DNA of 64,000 nt from Hippasteria phrygiana (taxonomy: Eukaryota > Echinodermata > Asteroidea > Valvatida > Goniasteridae), in the NCBI GenBank assembly GCA_037893225.1, contig JAZGUH010000330.1:558001-622000 (forward strand), given 5' to 3'. Below the pieces are notes generated by a model, which searched no databases, was not told the origin of the DNA, and saw only the letters and a list, made by a program, of their open reading frames with translations. Every line of letters begins with the position of its first letter. The stretch's first letter is position 1. This document shows, piece by piece, positions 1 to 10,016 of the stretch. The translations under genes were made by a program, and so were the position numbers.

Positions 1-1056
1 ATGCAATTATCGGACCTCACTTTGACTATTGTGATGTTGTTTGGAGTAACTGTGGTAACACGCTGAAGAACAAGTTGCAAAAACTCCAAAACAGAGGTGC
101 TCGACTTGTACAAAACGCTACATGGAATACCCCAAGCAATGTCATCCTAAATAAACTGAACTGGACTACTCTTGAGAGCCGAAGAAACCACCATGAAGCA
201 ATTTCAATGTATAAAATAATGAATCAATGTGCTCCTAAATATCTTACCGAGATATTCAAATACATGAATGCTGGATATAATTAAGAAGCAATCTCGCAGT
301 GTATGTACCTAAGCCAAGAACAGAATCTTTAAAGAGAACATTTCATTACAGAGGTGCCTTAGTGTGGAACTCCTTGAGCAATAACACTCAATCCGCAGTA
401 AACATGAAATATTTTAAGGCTAAACTATAAAACTGACTTCTTGTCACAAGATAATTTTATCTGTAATGTATTTTTAGGTTTCTTATTTGCTTTTAATGTA
501 ATTGTCCCTTTATTCTATTTTAACCATATAATTGTTTTAGTTTGGTTTATATATTTATTATTTGATTATAATTATGTTACCTATTCTATTAATAATCATT
601 TTTATATCTTAATATATTTTATTATATTATTGTCCTTTTGTCTTAGTTTGTATATCTATGGTTATATGTGTATTCTATATGACCCTTCTTTGTTGTTGTT
701 AATGTATTTTGTCTTTAGCTTGCACATTGTTTATATCTTACAGTTGCTGCTTTTTTCTACTTTAATCTCTATTTCGTCATATTCTTATATATTTAGCTAA
801 TTTTATTTAATTTTAAATCAATTCAAACTCTGCACTATGACCATCTGCTCCCTTGATTCTGGGTAGACGTTTTCCCAATTGGGAGTTTTGCTGACTTCGC
901 CGGGAATTGAGTGCATAGTTGTTCATGGTGTAGATTGCTTATAATTTTATCTTTATCTTGCATTTTAACGTTAACACTGCCGCTTGAAAATCAACACTGT
1001 ACTGTTGAATGTGTCACCGTGTATAAACAAGTAATAATAATAATAATAATAATAAT
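1..1056 (+). mobile_element. 3' end of a CR1-like LINE, copy 1
   Basis: The first 430 bases encode the C-terminal part of a LINE reverse transcriptase protein; the same residues follow the RT domain in the partner at 33099-33530. The frame is broken: a TAA at about 282-284 ends the open stretch, and the last C-terminal residues lie in a shifted frame (about 300-430). An AT-rich 3' UTR follows to about 1030, ending in an (AAT)n tail at about 1030-1056. The 5' part lies outside the window. It is a dead copy duplicated with the segment. Confidence 0.85.
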
Positions 1057-1192
1057 AAATAGAAATCTCCTGGATGCGGCAAATGGGCGAATCTTCCTGA
1101 AATAACCTTAATGGGGCGACACGAGTGTAGCCCTTTTAGAGCACTTTCCCCACGCGCCTTACTAAAAAACACTCCAAAGGGGCGACTTTTAC

Positions 1193-1222
1193 AATAGGGC
1201 GACAGTTATGTGTCGCCCTATT
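1193..1222. repeat. Perfect 12-bp hairpin of the GGGCGACA family
   Basis: AATAGGGCGACA, a 6-base loop, then TGTCGCCCTATT form a perfect stem. Further GGGCGACA and TGTCGCCCT copies flank it (1113-1140, 1260-1275). The paired hairpin in copy 2 (about 34289-34320) has a different loop but the same stem. It is probably the core of a degenerate MITE. Confidence 0.6.
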
Positions 1223-1533
1223 CGACCAGGTCACCCTAACCCACTCTTTTCCAGGATTATGTGTCGCCCTATCCGGCAATTGAGGAAAATTATTCATACT
1301 GGATAATTTACATATCCACTCACGGCCACCCCACCCCCCTCATTTCGCTGATCATGCAGTGGGATTCTTTAAAGGGTAGTATACAATATTTGCTTTTGCT
1401 GAAATTTTCAGAAATAGATGGATTTGGGGGTCAGTATTTTATAGCGTGCTAGCAAATACTTAACACCGACCTGTTTAAAGTTTTGTGTGCATAGATGCTC
1501 GGTAAAACAGAGAGAACAAATAATGTTCTAGTA

Positions 1534-1616
1534 TAGTCTGGTTCCCTGACCATACCGTAGACAAAACGGGGAAATCTATAGACTTCAGGGAATTATCTGG
1601 TCGGGGAACTAGACTA
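1534..1616. repeat. Small inverted-repeat element (MITE-like), copy 1
   Basis: TAGTCTGGTTCCCTGACCA at the left pairs, with a few mismatches, with TGGTCGGGGAACTAGACTA at the right, giving an 83-bp foldback unit. No convincing target duplication is visible. The same unit sits in copy 2 at 34599-34681. Confidence 0.5.
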
Positions 1617-2335
1617 TTTGCAACGATTGTCAGCCGACAATTTCCACTTTTCTTGAGAACGACAGCACACTAGGTGCCGTCATTTCACAGGATGATTGAG
1701 ACTGCTATTAACTTACAGTCTAGTAAGGTATTTCGTATTAATTCAATACAAAAATAATTGTGCAAGTTCGCCCCGAACACGGGTAAAAACCACTCGGGGT
1801 ACGGAACTACAAAACGAAAACAAGACTCAAAGATACAAAAGGTTGCAATTAGTATTTCTCTTGAGGCAGAAAAGATCGTAAGATGAATGGAAACATGCAC
1901 CAGGCATGTCAGCTCTACCAATGGCATAACTTTTAATGCTTTTCTGTAGAAATACATTGAGTAAAGATTCATTTTGAGAGGTACTATTTAAACCCTGTAG
2001 GCCTAATACGTGATGTTTTGCAATCGGAGAATATGTTGACCTTATTCGTCAACATTGACTTTTTTGTTAGCAGGGCGTCAGGGATCGGAAATGGTAACAA
2101 TCGAGAAGTGTCACAAATTGTCGTGCTCTGCGAACGGATCGGGTAACATGTATCTACTGTATTGAGTATCTTTGGCGTCGGCTCATCAACTAATACATTC
2201 CCAGATCTCACACTTGTACGATGAGACCCAAAGATGGACCATGCCTCTCAATCGAATGTCACCACTTGATTTTACGTATATGAGGATCTACACGTCGAAT
2301 GGACACACATACATATAGAATGAAAATGATCTTAC

Positions 2336-2424
2336 CGTCTAATGTGCGATGAACCGATTCCGAAGCTCCAAGATAAGTTCTTCAGTTCCAGTGCCGTTGT
2401 GAGCCACACACGTGGACCTTTATA
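2336..2424 (-). promoter_or_regulatory. Putative core promoter and leader exon, copy 1
   Basis: On the minus strand a TATA box (GCTATAAAGG, TATAAAG at 2424-2418) is followed about 90 bases on by GACG|GTAAGATC, a good splice donor at 2335/2334. Expected initiation is about 2394. Upstream (2490-2535) are repeated GATCACGCCCCATCAAC-like units. The same TATA box and donor are intact in copy 2. No downstream coding exon could be assigned, so this may be a relic of a duplicated gene or of a transposon promoter. Confidence 0.35.
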
Positions 2425-2677
2425 GCCCAGCCGGTTCAAGACCGTTATCGGTTCAAGATATTAATTTTCTCCTTGCAGTTGATGCACAGATCACGCCCCA
2501 TCAACGATCACGCCCCATGAACGATCACGTGCCAAAGTCAATCACCACTCAGAAAAGCTGATGACCGATCGCGAAAGTTGATCACTGATTCCATGATTAC
2601 ATTAAATGCCTCATTGGCGTTCCAAAGTTCCGACACTCACACAGTTAAACTGACAATTTGGGAGATCGCCAACATAG

Positions 2678-2772
2678 GGCAAGATAGCTCAGTTGGTAGA
2701 GCGCCGGTACGGTAACCCGGGGGTCGCATGTTCGAATCCATCTCCTGGCAGGTTCGAATCCCGCTCCTGCCA
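2678..2772 (+). repeat. tRNA-Thr-like SINE unit with duplicated B box
   Basis: The unit has an A box TAGCTCAGTTGGTAGAGC and a B box GGTTCGAATCC, a CCGG-type anticodon arm and a TCCTGCCA 3' end. An internal duplication inserts a second B box. The anticodon loop reads ACGGTAA (GGT with C instead of T at position 33). It is not a functional tRNA gene. Confidence 0.7.
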
Positions 2773-3013
2773 GTTTCTTTGTTCATTCTAAAAATGTATT
2801 CAAATTTACCTGGTCAGTTTTCATTGTGGATTGCTTGACGAATGATAAGTTAAAGAGTCGTATCCTCATTGAGTGATCCCCACAATGTCGCTTCCCTGGT
2901 TGTATCGTAAAAATTGGGTGTGATCCCTGGCTATACTGCATTCTGGATTTATGACTTCTGACTAGCGCCCACCCGAACAAAGATGCTGACAATTTGGGAT
3001 ACCGCCAACATAG

Positions 3014-3086
3014 GGCAAGATAAATCAGTTGGTAGAGCGCCGGTACGGTAACACGGAGGTCGCAGGTTCAAATCCCGCTCCTGTCA
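3014..3086 (+). repeat. tRNA-Thr-like SINE unit, decayed A box
   Basis: This is a second head about 335 bp downstream of the first, joined by the same linker (TTCACTTTGAAAATGTATT and the following arm). The A box has TAAATC for TAGCTC and the B box has an A change (GGTTCAAATCC). It shows the tandem, roughly 300-bp periodicity of this family. Confidence 0.65.
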
Positions 3087-3157
3087 GTTTTTGTGTTCAC
3101 TTTGAAAATGTATTAACATTTACCTAGTCAGTTTCCCTTGTCGATTGTTTGACGTAT

Positions 3158-4510
3158 GAAAATTTGTTGTTAGTTATGCACGAAAACGCTTACAAGCCGT
3201 GCATTTCTTTTACGAGACCCTTGCTATCTATTTATTCAAAGGTGGATGTACTTTCTCCGTTCATAAAAAAACGGTAAGAATCCCTTCTGGCAATTCCGAA
3301 GGTCCGACCATCACACAGTAGGAACACAAATTGGGAGGACAAACTTGCAGAAAAGGTGCAGCTAAGAGAGACTTTTGAATTTACGGAGACATTTTAATGT
3401 ATACGTGTTTTTTGCAGAGGAATTCAGTGCAGTTCTCATGTTCAATCACGTGTTGTTGGCGGCAAAGTACAGTACAGCCTTGGTGTCCGTGAAAATATCA
3501 CTAGAAAGAAACCGCTAACTTCTCACTTTTCATATACAAGGAGGCTCACAGTCGCATTTTGTATTCAGTATTTCCCTAAATCACTTTTAAAAAGAAACCG
3601 AGTGCTCTATTTTTGCCTCATAGCAATTTAACCATCATCTTTCGGAATTTCAGAAGTTTGTGTATCAAAAGTTACCAATTGTATAAGATAATGTAGCTGA
3701 AGCAATAAACTCTGTACAGTCACTTTTCAGATCAGTTGTTTATATTTATTTCTCATTGATTCTTCATCCTTTTCTTGCAAGTTTTGCAAGCAGTTTCCTC
3801 AGTTGGTTTCAGTTTAGTGTTGGTCCTGCTGGTTTGGTTTTCTTGCATGCGTGAATTATATGCGGAACATCAAAGATATCAATAATATATATTTTTTTTC
3901 GCGCCCAAAATGTTGAGAAAAATATCTCGCGATTTATTTGTCGCTTTTGATATCGACCTTGCAAGAACCTGCCGTTGTTTAGCAATAGTGCACGTGGTTT
4001 GCGGGTCTATCACGCAGTCTGTAACATGAAGGCTTGTCAGCAGGTCGGGTTATTACTAATATTAGTTCGGAGGTTGGACCTTGTAGATCAATATTCCGGC
4101 GGGTGCCACCTTGGCATCCTTGAGCATTTTTTTAAATTAATTAACAATTATGCAAATTAGCTGTAACATCAAGGCTTGTCGGCAGGCCAGGTTAGGAGTG
4201 TTCACCGTACCGTATCGTATGATTTTCAACTGACAGGCGAAACAAAGTTTACAATATATACACGCAACACGGGTAAGTTTAAGCACAAAAACGGACACAA
4301 TGGGAAGATTTTCACAAGCCAGATCATTCGTTTTTTTCGGGTTTTGTTCGGTTTTGGTCGGTTCGGGAGTGATATTTGCAAATGACAATATCTGTTTACA
4401 GTGAGCGCGTGTTACTGTCAAGTGCACAATGATGTGCGTCATTGTTTAGTCTTCTTTATGTTGTGAATAACTTAGGATAGTCCTACAGGTTCTCTGCACT
4501 ATGCAGCAGA
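3158..4510 (+). repeat. Exon-like cassette, copy 1 unit a
   Basis: This is an older unit of about 1.35 kb found at 3158, 10982, 36226 and 43380, with partial units following each. In order it holds: an A stretch (reads HENAYKPCISFTRPLL), a B stretch after a TTTTTTGCAG acceptor-like site, a D stretch after a T-rich acceptor (APKMLRKISRD), and a C stretch (VSYDFQLT.ETKFTIY) ending at a GGGTAAGTTT donor. In this unit part of B is deleted. I do not recognise the protein; it may be a decayed multi-copy gene. Confidence 0.5.
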
Positions 4511-4530
4511 GGTGAAGGCAAGTTCATAAC

Positions 4531-5200
4531 TTAGTACACTGAAAACCAGTAAGAATCCCTTCTGGTAATTCCGAAGGTCCGACCATCACACAGCAGAACA
4601 AAAACATTGGGGAGGACAAACTTGCAGAAAAGGTGTAGCTAAGAGAGACTTTTGAATTTACGGATACCTTTTAATGTATACTTGGGTGTTTTTGCAGGGA
4701 ATTCCGTGCAGTTCTAGCCCCGTATTAATATTTTTATAGTAAGAAACTGCTATAACTACAAACTAAAACCTGTGCTTAGCAATTAAACACAATCTTGCTA
4801 TCAGTTTGTGAACATGTTGAGAAGCTAAACATTACGTTTTCAATTCCTAAACATCAATGTTCAATGGCCAAACACTATCCGTCAATACGCTAAACATGTT
4901 TAGTATTTACACATGTTGACAAACTAATAGCAAGAAAGTGTTTTAGAAATGTGTTTCATTGCTAAACACTGTTTTTTTGCAGTGTTTAAAACAAATGGAA
5001 GAAAGGAATTTTGTAACTTCAGAATTTCCCTAAATTACGGCTTCAATAACAATATTAGGTCTGATATATTAAACACAAGACAAAGAGCAGAGTATGCAAG
5101 AAAATCACTTAATGAAACCGAGTGCTCCATTTTTGCCTCATGGCAATCTAACCATCATCTTTCGGAATCTCACAAGTTTATGTATCCATTTTCAAAGTGA
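4531..5200 (+). repeat. Exon-like cassette, partial unit b, copy 1
   Basis: A truncated second unit starts inside the A stretch and runs into B, which is split by a 200-bp inverted-repeat element (4772-4975). It ends where the tRNA-like unit begins. It is matched at about 37851-38640. Confidence 0.5.
4772..4975. mobile_element. 200-bp MITE with long terminal inverted repeats
   Basis: GTGCTTAGCAATTAAACAC and CTTGCTATCAGTTTGTGAACATGT on the left pair with the right arm (ACATGTTGACAAACTAATAG... and ...CATTGCTAAACAC). Related cassettes at about 36600 and 43740 lack this insertion. It contains several CTAAACAT motifs. The partner is at about 38203-38405. Confidence 0.55.
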
Positions 5201-5211
5201 ACAAAGAAACT

Positions 5212-5283
5212 GGCAGGAGCGGGTTTCGAACCTGCGACCTCCGGGTTACCATACCGGCGCTCTACCAACTGAGCTATCTTGCC
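5212..5283 (-). repeat. tRNA-Thr-like SINE unit
   Basis: This minus-strand head has intact A and B boxes and a loop ATGGTAA with U33 and anticodon GGT, so tRNA-Thr is the likely ancestor. The acceptor stem has one mismatch and the B box reads GGTTCGAAACC. No TTTT terminator follows. The arm continues to about 5430. Confidence 0.7.
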
Positions 5284-5468
5284 CTATGTTGGCGGTCTCC
5301 CAAATTGTCAGTATCTTTGTTCGAGTGGGCGCTAGTCAGAAGTTATAAACCCAGAATGCCGTATAGACAGGGATCACACCCAATTTTGTACGATACAACC
5401 TGGGAAGCGACATTGTGATACGACTTTGTAACTTTATATATCGAAAGTTATCAATTGTATAAGATAAT

Positions 5469-5785
5469 TATTATCTTTCTGGTAATAAAACCAAGGATTC
5501 CTCCAAAGTGCCCTAGGCACTGTAGCTCGAAAGCCTGAAGAAACCTGTATAGAGAGAAGACAATGAGAAGAAGTTACAGTTTTAGAGGTGGGAGGAAAAC
5601 CCTAGAAGAATATTCTGGGGGAAACCCACGGAATCAGGTAGGGACTGAAAACCCACGGAATCAGGTAGGGACTGAAAACCCAATCCACATGTGGACCAGG
5701 GCAGGAATCGAACCTGGGCCACAGCGGTGAAAGGCGGGGACAGTAACCACTCCGCCAACCTGACTCCAACCTGACTCTCTAAATG
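5469..5785 (-). mobile_element. tRNA-Glu-derived SINE, copy 1
   Basis: The minus-strand head (about 5764-5697) reads GTCAGGTTGGCGGAGTGGTTA, then GCCTTTCACC (anticodon TTC) and B box GGTTCGATTCC, which is tRNA-Glu-like. A body with a duplicated GATTCCGTGGGTTTTC motif and a 3' end near TTATCTTATAC follow. Related cassettes lack it (GTATAAGATAATGTAG is continuous there), which fixes the edges; a short TAAT may be the target duplication. The partner is at 38907-39221. Confidence 0.75.
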
Positions 5786-7034
5786 TAATGTAACAGAAGC
5801 AAAAACTATGTACAGTCACTTTTCAGAAATGTCGTTTTTTCTCTATTTCTCAGTGATTCTTCATCCATTATCACTTGTTATCCATATTTTACCCGTTATC
5901 TAGTAATAGGCATTTCATTTAACATTTGTCCCCCTTGCAATACTACTGTGAAGCCCTTCATTGTGATTTTCAGTTCAAAATGGAAATGCGATTTCGAGAA
6001 TCGATTTCGACAATAGGCGTCCAGATCTCAGTGATTCTTCATCCATTATCACTTGTTGCTATATTGTTAACAATAATTGCAAGTTTTGCAAGCAGTTTTC
6101 ATCAGTTGGTTCGTTTATGTCATGTCTTGCTGGGTAATGTTAATAGCGTTTAGAGTGTGGGGTGGTTTGAAACGTGCTTTGTCGCGTTCGTTCTCCCAAA
6201 CAAACGTGGACGTATAACGAAGGGAACAATATCGTTCGCGATTGAGATCGTGTACAAAACCTATGGGTGTCTTCCGAAAAAGTTAGAGTACAAACAAAAG
6301 AGTTAACAATAGGACGTCCGCTTTTGGAGGTCGATCCACGTTTGTGTGTACACATAGTCGTACTTTCCCAATACGTGCGAGGAGAATGCTTTTTGTTTCC
6401 TATTGTTCCTTTAATATAACCCAACCCCATAGACTAAGCACTTACTTCTACGTGCGAGCGCCGATTTCAACAAAAGACTTGACGTACGAGGACTGAAAGG
6501 TTTCTTTGTATTTCTTTTCTCGTCTTGTCCTCGGAGATATTATACAGAACCTGTACACGAGAATAAGGAAATGTCCACACGATATGCAACAAAGACTTGC
6601 GTGATGTCTTAGGTGTGACCGCAGTTGACTACTTTAGAAGATGTTTCTCTTTACTTTTTCTATTTGTTTATATTTTACCCGTTATCTAGTAATAGGCATT
6701 TCTTTTAACATTTCCCCCCCTTGCAATACCACTGTGAAGCCCTTCATTGTGATTTTCAGTTCAAAATGGAAATGCGATTTCGAGAATGCGATTTCGACAA
6801 TGGGCGTCCAGAAATCACATCCTTAATCTATCCAAAGCTACACCTGAAGCCTGTAAACTATTGCCAATCCCTTGATGACAAAGAGTTCTGTCAATTTTGA
6901 ATAGAAATCACACTCAGCGGGTTGAGAGCGTCTTTTCCTTGATTGCTTTTCAAAGCACCCAAATATGAGTTCACTAAACTTTTACACTATCGGTGGAAGC
7001 ACAATTCGCCCCCTGCTTCGCTGTTTGTAATTCA
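5786..7034. other. Shared segment with internal duplication, no gene
   Basis: Two copies of one stretch of about 150 bp (5888-6025 and 6662-6810, with ACCCGTTATCTAGTAATAGG) occur here. Copy 2 keeps only the second, so the first was added to copy 1 or lost from copy 2. Nothing else is recognisable; open frames here are short and have no family signature. Confidence 0.55.
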
Positions 7035-9394
7035 TTTAGTTGCAATGCAGTTTGTCCAATTGTTTGCCAAGCTATCAACAGTATGTAAATTGCCCTACTC
7101 GACACGATGCATGTCTTGATCTGTGTTATGGGAACATTCCTGGAGCGTATCGAGCCAAAGGACTGCCTGGACTCGGTAATTCGGATCATAATATGATCCA
7201 GCTGACACCTTTGTACAAGCCTCGGGTTCGGACTGTACCCGTACAAAAGCTGAGCATCAAATCGTGGACGGGTGAGGCGACGGAGGAGCTTAGACATTGT
7301 TTCTCGTGTACTGACTGGAACGTTTTCACAGACTCTGCCCGGGATCTGGATGAAGCAGTGGATGTGATCTCCGAGTATATTCGTTTCTGTGAAGACTCGA
7401 TAATTCCGTCAAAGACAGTGAAAGTATTCGCGAATAATAATCCTTGGGTAACAAAAGAACTAAAAGAATTATTAAATGAGAAAAAGAGAGTTTTCCAGAC
7501 AGGTACCAAAGATGAACGAAAAACTGTACAGAAAAAACTTAAATTCAAAATAAAAGAATGTAAGAAGCTGTACAAAGAAAAGGTTGAAAACATGTTCAGA
7601 ACAAATGATACTAAAAGGGCCTGGCAAGGATTGCAAATTATGACAGGTTTTAAACCAAAGACTAAACGTTTTAATATTGAAAATGAACAAGTATATGCCA
7701 AAGATCTTAATGCTTTCTATTGTAGATTTGACACCACCGACTTTAGTTCTGAACAAGAAAATATGGCAAATCTTGTGCGCTCTCTTCCCGCAGACGATAT
7801 TGAGATTGAGATTTCTGTTTGTGAAGTCCGGAATTCTTTTACCAGGTTAAATTCACATAAAGCTGTAGGTCCCGATGGTGTGAGCAGTAAAGTCTTGAAA
7901 TTATGTGCAAATCAATTAGCTTTCCCCTTTCAGAGGTTGTTCCAAACCTCCATTAGCACTGGGAAAGTGCCAACTCTTTGGAAACTGTCAACTATTGTTC
8001 CTGTGCCAAAACGACTTCATCCAAAAGAGATGAATGATTTGCGACCAATAGCCTTAACTTCAGTCCCTATGAAGTGCCTGGAAAGAGTAATCAGGAACAG
8101 ACTTATGCCGTTTGTTACAAAATTACTTGATCCAATGCAATTTGCATATCGACCCAAAAGAAGTGTTGAAGACGCCGTGCTTACACTGTTAAATGGTGTT
8201 TATGATCATCTAGAAAAAGCTGGTACTTATGTCAGAATTGTTTTTGTTGATTTTTCTAGCGCATTTAATACAATCCAACCTCACCTCATGATTAAAAAAT
8301 TGCGCGACCTTGAAGTAAATTCCAGTATTATTCTTTGGATCAATAGCTTCCTTACTCATCGGGAACAAAAAGTACGGATAAATTCTACTGTATCGCCAAA
8401 ATTAGTTATAAATACGGGAGCCCCGCAGGGATGTGTGTTATCACCAATTTTGTTCACTATTTATACTAATAATTGTACTACAATAGACCAGGAAAATCTA
8501 ATGATCAAATATGCTGATGACACATCTATCGTTGGTCGTATGTACTCCAATAATGATTCGCTGAGGTGTTTCAACCAGGAAATATCGCATTTTGTTGATT
8601 GGTGTGAACAAAACTTTCTTGAAATAAATGTGAATAAAACTAAAGAGCTGATTGTGGATTATAGACGGAAGAAAACACCTATTCCGGCTATTACAATAAA
8701 TGGTCAGTTAGTTTGCAGGGTCTCTGAATATAAATATCTAGGCACTGTCATAGATGAGGAGTTGAATTTTAACGCAAACACAAAATGTAAAGTCGGTAAA
8801 CTTCAGCAAAGGCTCTTTTTCTTGCGTAAGCTTAATTCCTTTGGTATAGACAGTACCATTTTAAAAATGTTTTATACTACTATTATTCAAAGTGTTCTTA
8901 CTTTTAGTCTGATTTGTGTTTTTGGAAACATGAGGTCTAGAGATAAAGGTGCTTTTCTTAAGGTGGTAAAGCAAGCTAGACGAATAATTGGTACTCGGCT
9001 GGAAAGCCCAGAAGCACTCTACAATGCCCAAGTGCGTAGTAAAGTTTACTCGATTTTGTCTGACCCATCGCATCCTTTGTACCCTAAGTTTATAATGAGT
9101 AGTAGGCGAGATCGTCTCTTGCAGCGAAGAATTAGAACCCAACGTTTCAACAACTCATTTGTTCCTACAGCAATTCGCCTGTATAACATGAGGTAGTCTT
9201 AATTCTTGGCAATTTTTTTACCGCCACTGCTATTTTTTTTATAATTGCTGTTTTTAATTGTGATATAATGTTTTTAGTAGGGATTGTATATGTTGTAGTA
9301 TTTTTTAATGTCAATGTTGAAATGTCAAGACCGCTCTAATTTCCCTAAGTGGGATAATAAAGTTGTTATCTATCTATCTATCTATCTATCTATC
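7035..9394 (+). mobile_element. 5'-truncated LINE (L2/Rex1/CR1 group), copy 1 only
   Basis: Copy 2 carries the empty site (GTAATTCAAATGAACC at about 41237). The insert begins inside the endonuclease region, contains a long RT frame and a short 3' UTR, and ends in a (TATC)n tail at about 9366-9394. The target duplication is at most 3 bp (TCA), and part of that may belong to the tail. An intact frame and absence from copy 2 point to insertion after the duplication. Confidence 0.9.
7040..9196 (+). CDS. LINE endonuclease C-terminus and reverse transcriptase
   Basis: This is a 718-codon frame with no in-frame stop. It starts at the truncation point with a TTG, not a genuine ATG, so the N-terminal endonuclease and any ORF1 are missing. 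The end of an APE-type endonuclease is visible (GNSDH, residues 46-50). The reverse transcriptase follows: GPDG at 277-280, VDFSSAF at 403-409, TGAPQG at 459-464 and the catalytic YADD at 491-494. The C-terminus (NNSFVPTAIRLYN) is the usual LINE end. The FSSAFNTIQP signature suits the L2/Rex1 group of the CR1 assemblage. The product would copy LINE RNA into nicked DNA, but without the endonuclease this copy cannot move alone. Confidence 0.9.
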   Translation: MQCSLSNCLPSYQQYVNCPTRHDACLDLCYGNIPGAYRAKGLPGLGNSDHNMIQLTPLYKPRVRTVPVQKLSIKSWTGEATEELRHCFSCTDWNVFTDSARDLDEAVDVISEYIRFCEDSIIPSKTVKVFANNNPWVTKELKELLNEKKRVFQTGTKDERKTVQKKLKFKIKECKKLYKEKVENMFRTNDTKRAWQGLQIMTGFKPKTKRFNIENEQVYAKDLNAFYCRFDTTDFSSEQENMANLVRSLPADDIEIEISVCEVRNSFTRLNSHKAVGPDGVSSKVLKLCANQLAFPFQRLFQTSISTGKVPTLWKLSTIVPVPKRLHPKEMNDLRPIALTSVPMKCLERVIRNRLMPFVTKLLDPMQFAYRPKRSVEDAVLTLLNGVYDHLEKAGTYVRIVFVDFSSAFNTIQPHLMIKKLRDLEVNSSIILWINSFLTHREQKVRINSTVSPKLVINTGAPQGCVLSPILFTIYTNNCTTIDQENLMIKYADDTSIVGRMYSNNDSLRCFNQEISHFVDWCEQNFLEINVNKTKELIVDYRRKKTPIPAITINGQLVCRVSEYKYLGTVIDEELNFNANTKCKVGKLQQRLFFLRKLNSFGIDSTILKMFYTTIIQSVLTFSLICVFGNMRSRDKGAFLKVVKQARRIIGTRLESPEALYNAQVRSKVYSILSDPSHPLYPKFIMSSRRDRLLQRRIRTQRFNNSFVPTAIRLYNMR

Positions 9395-10016
9395 AAATGA
9401 ACCTCTCAGTTGTATAACAATTAATTGCATTTCGGCAACATTCCCTCTGGGTCTTACAATTTTTCCAAAAAGAATGTATTTGCATTTATTCTGAATTTTC
9501 AGACACACTGTGGATAATTCCTGATACACGTGGATTATTAAGCAAGAGAAAATGTACATGCCCTTTGGAAAGGTCAGCTGTGGTTTCCAGAGACTGCTTA
9601 TGTATTTCTTGTATTTATTTTTAAGAGAATGAAGTTGCTTTATTCCAATTTGTCAGATACGCTACACAGATTTAACAAAAAACTGAAGATTTTTGCTTGC
9701 ATTTTTGTTTCTGCCGATGCTCTTCTGACGAAGCAATGATCCTTCCTACAAGTGTGTATTTTGTTATTTCTTCTTAGGACAAGGCAGTCCGTACGGAGGC
9801 GAGTACTGTAAAAAGAACACACATTTGGCATTTTCCCAGACATTATGGGTGTCTGTGCGTGTGGGTTGTGCCACTTCGAAATGTAAATCTTTGCTGGCGT
9901 TGGATAAGTTTCCAGTGAGACATTTCACAAAAATAGACTGACAATAATCACCAGGTTGAATAAGTTTGAAATCTTCAAAGTGAACAAAGAAAACTAGAAG
10001 GAGCGGGATTCGAACA
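9395..10016. other. Shared segment with an exon-like minus-strand frame
   Basis: This matches 41240-41732, except that about 135 bp near 9560-9690 are absent from copy 2. On the minus strand a frame (roughly 9975-9770) reads QPGDYCQSIFVKCLTG and on to YSPPYGLPCPKKK; copy 2 keeps it with few changes. I do not recognise it. The right end (9978-10016) is a tRNA-like-unit fragment broken at its B box by the Penelope sequence. Confidence 0.4.

Larger units (their letters stand above)
1057..2677. other. Shared non-coding segment, no clear gene
   Basis: This stretch is matched at 34156-35745. It holds a GGGCGACA hairpin family (1110-1275), a small inverted repeat (1534-1616) and a possible minus-strand promoter and leader (2336-2424). 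Minus-strand open frames of 95 and 75 codons (1685-1972 and 1984-2211) are largely kept in the partner, though the 95-codon frame ends differently there. They show no domain I recognise, and recent duplication alone explains their survival. Confidence 0.6.

Noticed and set aside
441..800. 119-codon hydrophobic frame that could suggest a membrane protein
   Set aside because: Lies in the AT-rich 3' UTR of the CR1-like LINE; the partner region at about 33540-33880 has indels that break it.
5212..5283. Functional tRNA-Thr gene
   Set aside because: Acceptor and T-stem mismatches, altered B box and no T-run terminator; belongs to a dispersed repeat family.
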